Positions 1 to 8,832 of a stretch of DNA of 48,812 nucleotides are shown here, piece by piece. The number at the start of each line of letters is the position of its first letter. Within the stretch, counting starts at the first letter, position 1. A program made the translations under genes and the position numbers. Under the pieces are notes generated by a model. That model had not been told where the DNA came from. It did not search any database and saw only the letters and a list, made by a program, of their open reading frames with translations. The stretch comes from Lachnospiraceae bacterium (lineage in GTDB: Bacteria > Bacillota > Clostridia > Lachnospirales > Lachnospiraceae): contig JAIDOW010000002.1 of NCBI GenBank assembly GCA_029063085.1, forward strand, positions 1 to 48,812. The letters are read 5' to 3'.

Positions 1-162
1 TCCGTTTTCTATATCTTTTTGGTTGGCCGCTAATATTTTTTCAGTATTATTTATCAGATTTGCGGCAATTGTAACCAGACAGGTGTTTTTAACCGGCTTT
101 GATAACTTTATCAGAGCTCTGGATGCCTCTTTTGCCAATTGTCCCATTTTTTCCAATTCCAT
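1..162 (-). CDS. proA: Glutamate-5-semialdehyde dehydrogenase (gamma-glutamyl phosphate reductase), N-terminal part
   Basis: The 54 visible codons are the start of ProA, which reduces gamma-glutamyl phosphate to glutamate-5-semialdehyde in proline synthesis in the cytoplasm. The N-terminus reads MELEKMGQLAKEASRALIKL and continues with an ILAANQKDIENG-like segment, the usual ProA opening. The start ATG (160-162) has an AAGGAG about 8 bases upstream. The gene runs off the left edge, so catalytic residues cannot be checked. It follows the 5-formyl-THF cyclo-ligase gene by 18 bases and is probably cotranscribed with it. Confidence 0.88.
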   Translation of the reverse strand, partial: MELEKMGQLAKEASRALIKLSKPVKNTCLVTIAANLINNTEKILAANQKDIENG

Positions 163-180
163 ATGTAACACTCCTTTTCA

Positions 181-738
181 TCAAAATATTTCTTTTTCCG
201 TAATAATGTAATCAGGCAGAATATCATGCTCTTCACACGGCAAATTTTCTTCTATAATCTGGAAAGCATAACAAAGTGCCGCTGTTATATGCTCTGTGTG
301 TCTGGCAAGATATCTGTCGTAATATCCCCCTCCATAGCCAATCCTATGTTTTTTTCTGTCAAACACCAGCCCTGGCATCAAAATCACCGCTTTTTCCTTT
401 AAAATACGTGTTTCCGATTCCAATATAGGTTCTTCAATTCCATAGGCTCCTTTTCTCCATACAGTATCTCCCGTTACTTCATAAAATTCGATTGTTTTAT
501 GAGATTCATCCGTGACAGGCATAAAAACCCGTTTCCTGTCAGATAATGCCTGTTTCATAATAAAGCGGCAGGATACCTCATTCCGAAACGCATTATATAG
601 ACAAAGGTTCCTGCATTCTTTATAAAAAATACTGCCCAGCAGCTTTTTTGTTATTTCTTCGGAACAGGATTGTATTTCATGAGCGGTAAGGCCATTTCTT
701 TTCTCCGTCATATATTTTCGCAGCATTATTTTATCCAA
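181..738 (-). CDS. 5-formyltetrahydrofolate cyclo-ligase
   Basis: A 185-residue protein of the 5-FTHF cyclo-ligase family, which uses ATP to convert 5-formyl-THF to 5,10-methenyl-THF. The family signature GYGGGYYDRYL is near residue 138, preceded by ILMPGLVFDRKKHRIG; the length is normal. The start is most likely TTG (736-738): an AGGAGG lies 7 bases upstream of it, while the first ATG (codon 5) is about 19 bases from that site. The gene sits between a DUF896 gene and proA in one left-going run. The family is clear; metabolic partners are not visible. Confidence 0.93.
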   Translation of the reverse strand: MDKIMLRKYMTEKRNGLTAHEIQSCSEEITKKLLGSIFYKECRNLCLYNAFRNEVSCRFIMKQALSDRKRVFMPVTDESHKTIEFYEVTGDTVWRKGAYGIEEPILESETRILKEKAVILMPGLVFDRKKHRIGYGGGYYDRYLARHTEHITAALCYAFQIIEENLPCEEHDILPDYIITEKEIF

Positions 739-795
739 TGAACCCCCTCCTGATTCCGTTTAATGTTCATTCCCTGCCTATGCATCTCCTTATGT

Positions 796-1029
796 TTATG
801 GCTGTACATCCGTACTTTCATTCCGTTCCCTCACCATCTTAAGCGGCGTTATGGTTCCGTCCGGATTCTTAATGCTTACATTATCCAGAGTTGCACGCAT
901 ATTATTGCGGATAGCACTTAAGTACTCCTGCCTCAGCATCTGCTGTTCATTTTTCTCTTCATCCGTCAGCCCTTCTGCTTTGGATTTATGATATAATTCA
1001 TTAATTCTTGCTATTTTTTGTTCTGTCAT
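796..1029 (-). CDS. DUF896 (YnzC/UPF0291-like) small protein
   Basis: A 77-residue protein with the DUF896 pattern: an opening MTEQKIARINELYHKSKAEG, then LTDEEKNEQQMLRQEYL and a middle segment SAIRNNMRATLDNV. I set the start at the ATG at 1027-1029, which has an AAAGG upstream and gives the family's usual N-terminus; a 13-residue extension to 1068 is possible but would overlap the upstream flavoprotein gene. Members are small helical cytoplasmic proteins; B. subtilis YnzC has been linked to SOS-region genes, but its biochemical role is not established and nothing here adds to it. It lies between a flavoprotein gene and the 5-FTHF cyclo-ligase gene. Confidence 0.88.
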   Translation of the reverse strand: MTEQKIARINELYHKSKAEGLTDEEKNEQQMLRQEYLSAIRNNMRATLDNVSIKNPDGTITPLKMVRERNESTDVQP

Positions 1030-1064
1030 TTTATTTTTATCCTTTCTACACCTGTCGCCGTCGG

Positions 1065-2672
1065 TCAACTATCGGTTTCTATGGGTCTGTACTGACGGAT
1101 AATCGCTTCGGCTGTCTTTATTCCATCCATGGCAGCAGACATGATCCCTCCTGCATAGCCCGCACCCTCTCCGCACGGATATCCTCCTTTTATATTAGAC
1201 AGGAATCCTTCATCCCGGTGAATCCTTACAGGAGAAGAGGTTCTGCTCTCTACACCGGACAATACGGCATCCTCATGTGCAAATCCGGGAATAAACCTCT
1301 CAAATGCCTGAATGCCTTCTATTATATCATCTGACATGAAATCAGGCAAACATTCCGCAATATTTCCTAAAGTATAACCACCCTTGATCTGCGGTGTAAC
1401 CTCTCCCAGTATTTTACTGCCAGTCCTTCTCTTAAAATCCCCGAAACGCTGGACCACTACCTTACCCCGCCCCTCTTTATAAATCCGATGCTCTAATTTA
1501 CGCTGAAAAGCTATCCCTGCTAACGGATGATCGCTTTCAAAATCCGACTGTCTGACAGTAACCACAACAGCGGAATTGGAATTGATACCGTTTCTTCCGC
1601 TATAACTCATACCATTCACTGCTATATATTCCTCTTCAGAAGAGGCGTTTACCACATACCCGCCGGGACACATACAAAAAGAATAAACGCCCCTCCCGTC
1701 GTTTGCCTGATGTGTTACTTTGTAGGGAGCTGCCGGCAGATGTCTTGCAGCAGGTCCTTCACCATACATTGCCTTCTGAATCCAGGAAGCCGGATGTTCA
1801 ATTCGGACGCCCATGGCAAAATCCTTGGCCTGCATAGAAAAACCTTTATCATACAGCATGGAAAATGTATCCCTGGCACTGTGACCGATAGCAAATACAA
1901 CCTGGCTGCATTCTACCCATGTGGCATATCCTTTATGTAACAGCTTTACACCTGTAATGCAGTCATTTTCTACCTGAATATCAGCCGCTTTTGTATCAAA
2001 TAAAAAGCGTCCCCCGCAAGCTTCAATTTCTTCACGGATTCCTTTGACTATTTTAACCAGTACATCTGTTCCTATATGGGGTTTACTGTCATATAAAATC
2101 TCCTCTTTGGCACCGTGTTTTACGAATTCTTCTAACACATAACGCAGTCTGCCGTATTTATCTTTTACTTGAGTATTTAATTTACCGTCACTAAATGTAC
2201 CTGCTCCCCCTTCGCCAAATTGCACATTACATTCTGTGTTCAGTGGCTTACCCTGAAAAAATTCATTTACTTCTGCCACACGTTCTTCTACACAATGACC
2301 ACGCTCCACAATAATTGGTGCATATCCTGCTTTGGCTAGCATAAGGGCACAAAATAAACCGGCAGGTCCGGAACCGATAATCAGTGGATGATGCTTAATT
2401 ACTTCCGTTCCATGTTCCGGAATCCGGTAATTCGTTCTTTTTGTTAACATAATATTTTTATCGTTAATTTTACCCAGGATTTTCCCTTCATTCGGCAAAA
2501 TCACGCCTATATGATATACATAGAAAATATCGGGCTTTTTCCTTGCATCAATCGAACGCTTTAATATCTTATATTCAGGAACTGCTTTTAAATGAAGCCG
2601 TTTCATAATCTGCTGTTCCAGCTTCCCTTTGCCACCAGTTACTGATATCTTTATTCCTCTTATTTCAATCAT
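1065..2672 (-). CDS. FAD-dependent dehydrogenase (COG2509-type)
   Basis: A 535-residue flavoprotein of the uncharacterised COG2509 type. A short N-terminal alpha/beta domain is followed by a dinucleotide-binding motif (GSGPAGLFCALMLAKAGY, near residue 100), an FGEGGAGTFSDGKL segment and a C-terminal CGEGAGYAGGIMSAAMDGIK, all typical of this family. I chose the ATG at 2670-2672 because a GAGGAG lies 7 bases upstream. An alternative ATG at 2720 overlaps the upstream stop codon as ATGA and would add 16 residues, so coupling is possible. The upstream gene is also a flavoprotein (HI0933 type), so two adjacent, unrelated oxidoreductases share a transcript. The substrate is unknown. Confidence 0.85.
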   Translation of the reverse strand: MIEIRGIKISVTGGKGKLEQQIMKRLHLKAVPEYKILKRSIDARKKPDIFYVYHIGVILPNEGKILGKINDKNIMLTKRTNYRIPEHGTEVIKHHPLIIGSGPAGLFCALMLAKAGYAPIIVERGHCVEERVAEVNEFFQGKPLNTECNVQFGEGGAGTFSDGKLNTQVKDKYGRLRYVLEEFVKHGAKEEILYDSKPHIGTDVLVKIVKGIREEIEACGGRFLFDTKAADIQVENDCITGVKLLHKGYATWVECSQVVFAIGHSARDTFSMLYDKGFSMQAKDFAMGVRIEHPASWIQKAMYGEGPAARHLPAAPYKVTHQANDGRGVYSFCMCPGGYVVNASSEEEYIAVNGMSYSGRNGINSNSAVVVTVRQSDFESDHPLAGIAFQRKLEHRIYKEGRGKVVVQRFGDFKRRTGSKILGEVTPQIKGGYTLGNIAECLPDFMSDDIIEGIQAFERFIPGFAHEDAVLSGVESRTSSPVRIHRDEGFLSNIKGGYPCGEGAGYAGGIMSAAMDGIKTAEAIIRQYRPIETDS

Positions 2673-2716
2673 ACCGCTTCTCCTCACTCTGCCACCTGGC
2701 ACATTGCCCGCAGGAA

Positions 2717-3976
2717 TCATAATCTTGAATATATATCTTTAACCGCCTGTATTCCTGAAAGAATAGCAAATGTCAGATTATATCCACCACATTTTCCATA
2801 TGCATCCAACAACTCACCTGTTATATATAAGTTTTCATACCTTTTACAGGAAAAAGAATCACAGGAAACCTCTTCTAATGCGATTCCGCCGCCAGTAACC
2901 TGGGCCTTTTCATAATCTTCTTTAAAAACCGGAGTGAACTTAAGTTTTTTTAAAGAAGAAACTAGTCTGTCAATTTGTTTTTCTGTCATATTCCGCAGTA
3001 TGAGTTCTTTATCCAGTTTCAACCGTCTTGATATGTACCTTGCAAAAGGATTCGGCAAAATCCCGTCTAACATAAATTCAACGGATTCTTCCTGAAAATC
3101 CTGTTTTTGGCAGCTCATAAAATCCTTTAAACGATTCCATGAAAATCCGGGTAAGGTATCAATATGTAAACAGGCTTCCGATGCCCGCTTATCAGGGGCA
3201 TTCAGATAACAGGACAGATTCATCATAACGATACCTGATAAACTTTTTTCATTAAACTGAATCTGACCAGTTTCTTTTGCCAAGACACACTTGCCATCAT
3301 ACAATGTTACCGTTCCATCTAACCGGACTCCTTTTGTCACGGATAACAAAGAATCCTCTACATAAATGGGACTTAATGCGGGATAAAGAGGATTACATTT
3401 CAAATTCAGTTTTTTTGTCAATGCATATCCACTACTGCTTCCTCCAAGCTTAGGTGCTGATGCACCACCCAGTGCAAGAATGACATAACGGGCATGGTAG
3501 GTCACTGTAGAACCGTTCTCTTGAATCCCCGTCACCTCATAATACATACCTCTTTTTCCATGCCGTGGTTCAACTCCCGTTACCCTTGTTCCCAAGCCAT
3601 ATTGTACACCGGCTCTCCTGCTTTTTTCATACAGTAAACGGGTTACCTGTTTCCCCTGATTAGATACCGGATAATAATATCCGTTTTTCTGATATAATAA
3701 AACTCCAAGAGATTCAAAAAAATCAGAAATCTCCTCATAAGAATGTTCCAAAACCCATTGCTTCATAAACATATGGTTTCCAGAATGATAACATTCCTGA
3801 GTAAACTCCATATTAGTAAGATTGCATTTTCCGTTACCGGCGGCACTCAGCTTACGCCCCGGTACTTTCTCTTTTTCTAATACCAGTATATTCAATTGTG
3901 GTTGTAAAACCGCCGCCTGATAAGCAGCGGCAAGCCCGGATGCACCTGCACCCGCGACGATAATATCAAACTTCAA
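2717..3976 (-). CDS. HI0933-family flavoprotein (aminoacetone oxidase/BaiN-like)
   Basis: A 419-residue FAD protein of the HI0933/YhiN family. The N-terminus carries the nucleotide-binding motif VAGAGASGLAAAYQAA and the hallmark GRKLSAAGNGKCNLTN; a C-terminal TGELLDAYGKCGGYNLTFA closes the FAD site. The reaction is not settled for most members: some are annotated aminoacetone oxidase and others were proposed to act on bile acids, so I give no substrate. The start is TTG at 3974-3976 with GGAG five bases upstream. The stop overlaps a possible ATG of the next gene (ATGA). It follows a BofC-like membrane protein gene by 32 bases. Confidence 0.88.
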   Translation of the reverse strand: MKFDIIVAGAGASGLAAAYQAAVLQPQLNILVLEKEKVPGRKLSAAGNGKCNLTNMEFTQECYHSGNHMFMKQWVLEHSYEEISDFFESLGVLLYQKNGYYYPVSNQGKQVTRLLYEKSRRAGVQYGLGTRVTGVEPRHGKRGMYYEVTGIQENGSTVTYHARYVILALGGASAPKLGGSSSGYALTKKLNLKCNPLYPALSPIYVEDSLLSVTKGVRLDGTVTLYDGKCVLAKETGQIQFNEKSLSGIVMMNLSCYLNAPDKRASEACLHIDTLPGFSWNRLKDFMSCQKQDFQEESVEFMLDGILPNPFARYISRRLKLDKELILRNMTEKQIDRLVSSLKKLKFTPVFKEDYEKAQVTGGGIALEEVSCDSFSCKRYENLYITGELLDAYGKCGGYNLTFAILSGIQAVKDIYSRL

Positions 3977-4008
3977 TTTAACTCCTTATCTCCCTTATTA
4001 TGCCAAAA

Positions 4009-4605
4009 TCAGCTGGAATAATTTTCAAGAAAGCTGTATAAAGCTTCTTCCGTTTCCAGATAATATCCCTGTATAACCTCTTCCTGCAAATTCTCAGGTA
4101 AAACATTAATAGGAATCTGTGTATATTCAAATACTGTTTTTTCATCTCCGTTTAAAATCACAATGGTGCCGTTAAAAGATTTTGCATAATAACCGGAACG
4201 TGTCTCACGTTTAAATGTCTTCCGAAGATATATATGGTTCTCATTATACGATATTAATTCAAAAGAAGCCAGCCCTTTATCCCGCTCATCATAAGATAAA
4301 TGCCGCATATAATCATCCAGATAAGTTAAAACACCTGCTTTATCACAGCCTAACAGTGCAGGTATATCATTCACCTGTTCCTTCAATGTCCGCTGTTCAT
4401 CAGGATAATAATATTCAATTTCAAAGACTGTATTTTTTGTAACAGGAAAAGTATCACTGTTTTTTGCAGCAGCAACATTTACATACTCACCCGCTTCATT
4501 CTTCACATACTGTTTTGGATAAAAGTATTCATAAAAATAAACCGAAGCACCCGCTAATACCCCGATGACAACTGATATAATGGCAAAAATCAGATTTCTT
4601 TTCAT
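4009..4605 (-). CDS. Membrane-anchored protein with BofC-like C-terminal domain
   Basis: A 198-residue protein with one N-terminal membrane segment (about residues 4-27) and an extracytoplasmic remainder. The C-terminal half (YYAKSFNGTIVILNG..KTVFEYTQIPI..LPENLQEEVIQGYYLETEEALYSFLENYSS) resembles the C-terminal domain of BofC-like proteins, in which BofC of B. subtilis restrains an intercompartmental sporulation checkpoint. That assignment is from pattern memory, not alignment. It lies directly downstream of the hybrid histidine kinase gene, about 50 bases away, so a signalling or envelope role is possible. No catalytic motif is visible. Confidence 0.6.
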   Translation of the reverse strand: MKRNLIFAIISVVIGVLAGASVYFYEYFYPKQYVKNEAGEYVNVAAAKNSDTFPVTKNTVFEIEYYYPDEQRTLKEQVNDIPALLGCDKAGVLTYLDDYMRHLSYDERDKGLASFELISYNENHIYLRKTFKRETRSGYYAKSFNGTIVILNGDEKTVFEYTQIPINVLPENLQEEVIQGYYLETEEALYSFLENYSS

Positions 4606-4657
4606 ATTGTCCTCCGTTGGATTGTTATACGAAAAGTATGACCATTCACCTTTTATT

Positions 4658-7264
4658 TTATTCGGATTTATCAGGTGTTTCCAAAAAAAGATTTTCTTTT
4701 AGCCAGCACTGCTTTTTAAGAAATTCATAAATGCCATAAACAATTTGCTTATATTCTGCCATAAGCTTATGATGCTGATCTGGCAGATCATCCATTTGAT
4801 TTTCCTTTAAATCCTTCTCCAGCTTTTCTGCCTGATTCCCCAGCTTCTTTGCCCCAAGAAGCTGCATGGAGCCTTTTAATCCATGAACTGCCGTTGTATA
4901 ATCTTTATAATCACCTGATGCATAGTAATGTATTAATTCCGATGATTTTTCCTGATAAGCCTCCACTGCTATGTTCAAAATTTCCTGATAAAGTAAAAGA
5001 CTATTGCTACAGCATTCCATTCCGGCATCCATTTCAATTCCAAGCTGGTGTAAATCCTCTTTTGCAAAAGGAAGAGATTCCTTATATTCCCGTAGGGCTG
5101 TATCAGAAGATATCATTTTATCCTGAAAATAAAATAATAACATGTTTTCCAATTCATGATTCAGAATCGGCTTCGCAAGATAGTAATTAAACCCTTCCGC
5201 AAGCAGTTGTTCCTTCACTCCGAATACTGCATTAGCTGTCAGGGCTACTATAGGAGTATCAAAATATGCTCCCTCCTGCTTCTTAATTTGCTTTAATGTC
5301 TCCACACCATCCATTTCAGGCATCATATGGTCTAAAAAGATAATATCATAATGGTAGTGTTTTATCTTATCCAATGCCTCATAACCGCTTGTAACTATAT
5401 GAGATTTTACATTGTATTGATTTAATAATTCTTTTGTGACCAGCAGATTTATCTCGCTGTCATCTACGATCAACGCCATACAATTTTTAAATTTCAGGTC
5501 TCCGTCTACTGAAAACCCCTCTGTGACATCAGTAAGCATCCCCATTGGGGCATCATCTATAATTTCCTGCTCCAAACAGACAAAAAAAGTCGTTCCTTTT
5601 TCATATTCACTTGTAAATTTAATGGAACCTCCCATTAATTCAACATAACTTTTTACGATTGCCAGCCCAAGTCCGGAACCTTCTATATCTGAAGTGTTTT
5701 TTCGGTCCAAACGCTCAAACATACCAAATACTTTACCATAATCTTCCTTGCGAATCCCGATTCCGGTATCTGCTATCTGAATATCAAGGGATAACCGGGA
5801 GTTCTTTCTTTTTTGAATTCTTACCTTTAAGTCTATAGAACCTTTTTTCGTATATTTAACAGAATTACTCAAAAGATTAATGATAATTTCACGAATACGC
5901 GTACTATCCCCTTTTAAAACTTTGGGCATATCCGATGGAATTTCAAAATGAAACTTGACGGAACTTGCATCAATTTGAGACCGGATAATAGAGACCACTT
6001 CAAAAAATAATTGTTTTGTAGAATATTCGGCAACAGATAATTCCACTTTTCCCAATTCAATCTTAGAAATATCCAAAATCTCATTTGTAATGTTCAACAA
6101 TGTCTGTGCTGAATTATAGATATAATGTAGTTGTTCTTTAATCTGAGTGAGATTATCATTTTTTAATGCTAATGAAGAAAATCCCATAATAGCATTCATC
6201 GGGGTACGTATTTCATGGCTCATATGTGCCAGAAATACAGATTTTGCTTCATTAGCACGTTCCGCCTCCTGTTTCAGATTGATCATTTCATCCGTATACT
6301 GATTAATAAAGGACATATCAAAAATCCATACAAGATATCCTTTCACAAATGTATCTTCCATTAACGGAGATATCCTGATTTCATAATGTTTATCCTGAAT
6401 ATGTAAAACCGACTCCCGTTCTTCTTCAAATATCCAGGAAATCAGACTATTAGTATCTTTTTCAGAGTTCAGGGTTGGAAAAACTTCCTTTGCCATCTTA
6501 TTGAAATATATCAGATTATAGCTTGAATCAACGATTAGCAGACCATCTTTTGTATTTTCGATTATATTTTCTTTTGCCAGCTGCATAGTATCCAGCAATC
6601 CATAATTTATCACATTCACAGTCAGCAGCATACAGGATAAGATAATACCAGATGGTGTCGGGTCAAATTCCCTTAAAACACCGCTCAAATATAATGACAG
6701 CATAAAAGCCGGAAGAATTCCCGCAAGCGTTAATAAAAATAATCGTTTTCTCTCATATCCTTTTCTTTTCAAACATTGCGAAAACGTGATAAAGGCATAA
6801 TACATGATCAGGCATATCGTAACGGTCATAAAAAGATAATAACCAACGCCTCTTCCAAATTGAACATGAGGGAAAAAACCGGTATTTACAACCTTCATCT
6901 CGGTATAGTAGAAGGTATGGCAATCACAAGTCATAATGACCAGCAGCATAAATGTATTGAAAACAAACAAACCTTTGACTATAAAAGATGGCATCCTTAC
7001 ATTGCAGTAATTGCGGACAAACATAATGATCAGTAATAACACATAGCATTTACCGACATATCCAAACTTGACGGCTAATATCATTTCATTTAATTCCGTG
7101 GCCCGTATTTCAAACAGATATGACAGTATGCTGACAAATGCACAGGCAGATGCAATAAATAGAATTTTCTGATTTTCAGAACTTTTCTGTACTCCCACTA
7201 TAATTAAATTTGCAAAACCGATAATGACTCCGATAAATTGAATAAAAAATAAAACTTCGTACAT
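4658..7264 (-). CDS. Hybrid sensor histidine kinase (7TM - PAS - HisKA - HATPase - REC - HPt)
   Basis: An 868-residue membrane sensor kinase. The first 225 residues hold about seven hydrophobic segments (7TM-HK type). A PAS-like stretch (about 235-320) leads to HisKA with FLAHMSHEIRTPMN (phosphorylated His about 350), an N-box (EIIINLLSNSVKY), DTGIGI and GSGLGLAIV of the ATPase, a receiver domain (VDDSEINLLVTKELL; Asp about 645 in IIFLDHMMPEMDG; AKP) and a C-terminal HPt domain (VHGLKGSMQLLG; His about 794). All phosphorelay residues are present but there is no output domain, so phosphate must pass to a separate response regulator not in this window. The start at 7264 has AGAGG six bases upstream. 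It follows cdd by 19 bases. Confidence 0.93.
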   Translation of the reverse strand: MYEVLFFIQFIGVIIGFANLIIVGVQKSSENQKILFIASACAFVSILSYLFEIRATELNEMILAVKFGYVGKCYVLLLIIMFVRNYCNVRMPSFIVKGLFVFNTFMLLVIMTCDCHTFYYTEMKVVNTGFFPHVQFGRGVGYYLFMTVTICLIMYYAFITFSQCLKRKGYERKRLFLLTLAGILPAFMLSLYLSGVLREFDPTPSGIILSCMLLTVNVINYGLLDTMQLAKENIIENTKDGLLIVDSSYNLIYFNKMAKEVFPTLNSEKDTNSLISWIFEEERESVLHIQDKHYEIRISPLMEDTFVKGYLVWIFDMSFINQYTDEMINLKQEAERANEAKSVFLAHMSHEIRTPMNAIMGFSSLALKNDNLTQIKEQLHYIYNSAQTLLNITNEILDISKIELGKVELSVAEYSTKQLFFEVVSIIRSQIDASSVKFHFEIPSDMPKVLKGDSTRIREIIINLLSNSVKYTKKGSIDLKVRIQKRKNSRLSLDIQIADTGIGIRKEDYGKVFGMFERLDRKNTSDIEGSGLGLAIVKSYVELMGGSIKFTSEYEKGTTFFVCLEQEIIDDAPMGMLTDVTEGFSVDGDLKFKNCMALIVDDSEINLLVTKELLNQYNVKSHIVTSGYEALDKIKHYHYDIIFLDHMMPEMDGVETLKQIKKQEGAYFDTPIVALTANAVFGVKEQLLAEGFNYYLAKPILNHELENMLLFYFQDKMISSDTALREYKESLPFAKEDLHQLGIEMDAGMECCSNSLLLYQEILNIAVEAYQEKSSELIHYYASGDYKDYTTAVHGLKGSMQLLGAKKLGNQAEKLEKDLKENQMDDLPDQHHKLMAEYKQIVYGIYEFLKKQCWLKENLFLETPDKSE

Positions 7265-7283
7265 ATTTTTCCTCTCATATGTA

Positions 7284-7661
7284 TTATAACGTAAAACCAT
7301 ATGGCAGCAAATCTTTTAAGTTATAACTCACCACCATGCCATTCTGCTCTACTAAAATTTTTCCTTCCGGCATAAACTCCTGCATAACCTGTAAACAAAT
7401 CCCGCATGGGTAAGCAGTAGACCCGTCCGCAGCAATTACAGCAATTTTAGTAAAAGAAGTACTCCCTTCAGAAACAGCCTTAAATATGGCTGTCCTCTCT
7501 GCACAGTTAGAAGCCCCATAAGAAGCATTTTCAACATTACATCCTGTATAAACCGTCCCTTCTTTTGTAAGGAGTGCCGCTCCAACCTTAAAATGTGAAT
7601 ATGGTGCATAGGCCGACTGTGCGGCATCTTTTGCCATTTCTATCAATTGATCGTCTGTCAT
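7284..7661 (-). CDS. cdd: Cytidine deaminase
   Basis: A 125-residue homotetramer-type cytidine deaminase that converts (deoxy)cytidine to (deoxy)uridine in pyrimidine salvage. The zinc site is intact: C53-A-E55-R56 (CAERTA) and P85-C86-G-I-C89, at the same numbers as the B. subtilis enzyme. The residue after the last zinc cysteine is Leu (PCGICLQV) where Arg is usual (PCGxCRQ). A terminator separates it from yerB, yet its own promoter is not obvious in the 50-base leader. The start ATG has AAAGGA upstream. It probably starts the transcript that continues into the hybrid kinase. Confidence 0.95.
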   Translation of the reverse strand: MTDDQLIEMAKDAAQSAYAPYSHFKVGAALLTKEGTVYTGCNVENASYGASNCAERTAIFKAVSEGSTSFTKIAVIAADGSTAYPCGICLQVMQEFMPEGKILVEQNGMVVSYNLKDLLPYGFTL

Positions 7662-7712
7662 GTTTTTTCATCCTTTCCCTGCATCCATGAGAAACCCGTC
7701 CTCATCACAAAT

Positions 7713-7742
7713 AAAAGGACTATAAAATGTTATAGCCCTTTT
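7713..7742 (-). terminator. Intrinsic terminator after yerB
   Basis: The minus-strand transcript forms a 12-base-pair stem (7731-7742 with 7713-7724, one G:U pair) around a 6-base loop, followed by TTTTATTT. It ends the ybeY-yerB transcript just before cdd. Confidence 0.8.
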
Positions 7743-7759
7743 AATCTGTTACAAATACT

Positions 7760-8821
7760 TTATTCAAACGCAACTCCGGCATTTTCGCCACTGCCGATTA
7801 TGGAAATCCATGTTTTTCCCGGATTCAATAATAATTCTTCCCCATCTTCTGTATAATACTTTGTAATAGAGTTATTAGATGATTTCTTCCATGTAATTGG
7901 AACTGCTTTTCCGTTGGTACAGTAATAGCCATTCCCCTCTCCTACCTGAGTAAGCTCCTGTAAATCATTTTCTGGATTGATACACTCGTAAGCAGAAATC
8001 TGGATAATTACATTTTTGAAATTTAACACATTATCGCCTTCTTCTGCCAGCTCATCAATCTGCGGTGCATCATATTCATATCTGTTATACAATTTTTTGC
8101 TCTCATCATAAACAAAGTATGGCTTTGAATAAGAACTGAAATTCACATGAATCGTATTTGCAGTCTGGCTGCTCTCTAATTCTTTTTCTTCTTCATTAAA
8201 AGAAAATACCTGTTCATGACTTTCACTATAATCTGCCGAATAGCCCAAATCCTCTATACCTTTTACAATTCTCTCTCCTGTAGAATACGCATTATGCGGA
8301 GCAACTCTTGCACTGTCACGGTAAAAACCTGCATCATATGTCATACCGTTTACATTATTGATGGCTTTGTCATCTAACATCGCTTTAGCAGGTTTTGACT
8401 GTCCGTAATGTACATAAATAGCATCATATTCATTTGCAATATTGATAAAATAATGTCTTGCACTTCTAATAGAACCTATCTTTTCAATTCCCTCATAGCT
8501 TGAAAAAATCGGCATGATTCTTGTAATACCACCTTCTACCATACACTCATAAATAATATCAGCCTGCTTGGTACTTGAGGATGGCAATGCTTCCTTTAAA
8601 TTATTAATCATAACGGCAATCGGACGTTTGCTGACAAAATCTGCTGACCACTCTCCCGTCAATTCATTATAAGTCATGCCTTCATGATTATTTTCTGTCA
8701 CCTCTTCCGTTGTCGCCTCTGCTGTCGTAACAGCCTCGGTTGTTTCTTCTTTTTTTCCACAACCGGATAAACCTGTTACTGCCGCTGCTAAAATTGCTAT
8801 TGTCAATAAATGTTTCTTCAT
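7760..8821 (-). CDS. DUF3048 lipoprotein, YerB-like
   Basis: A 353-residue lipoprotein. The signal peptide ends in the lipobox LSGC (Cys21) and is followed by a Thr/Glu-rich linker (residues 25-45). The body matches DUF3048/YerB: RPIAVMINN, ADIIYECMVEGGITR, a GSIRSARHYF segment, and HAYSTGERI. In B. subtilis YerB is a spore-envelope-associated lipoprotein; the biochemical role is unknown. It starts 11 bases after the ybeY stop, so the two form a short operon that ends at the terminator 7713-7742. Confidence 0.9.
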   Translation of the reverse strand: MKKHLLTIAILAAAVTGLSGCGKKEETTEAVTTAEATTEEVTENNHEGMTYNELTGEWSADFVSKRPIAVMINNLKEALPSSSTKQADIIYECMVEGGITRIMPIFSSYEGIEKIGSIRSARHYFINIANEYDAIYVHYGQSKPAKAMLDDKAINNVNGMTYDAGFYRDSARVAPHNAYSTGERIVKGIEDLGYSADYSESHEQVFSFNEEEKELESSQTANTIHVNFSSYSKPYFVYDESKKLYNRYEYDAPQIDELAEEGDNVLNFKNVIIQISAYECINPENDLQELTQVGEGNGYYCTNGKAVPITWKKSSNNSITKYYTEDGEELLLNPGKTWISIIGSGENAGVAFE

Positions 8822-8832
8822 AATATTTCTCC

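Noticed and set aside
2673-2720. Start of the COG2509 flavoprotein at the ATG overlapping the upstream stop
   Set aside because: The ATG at 2672 has a much better-spaced GAGGAG and gives the family N-terminus; the overlap start remains a minor possibility.
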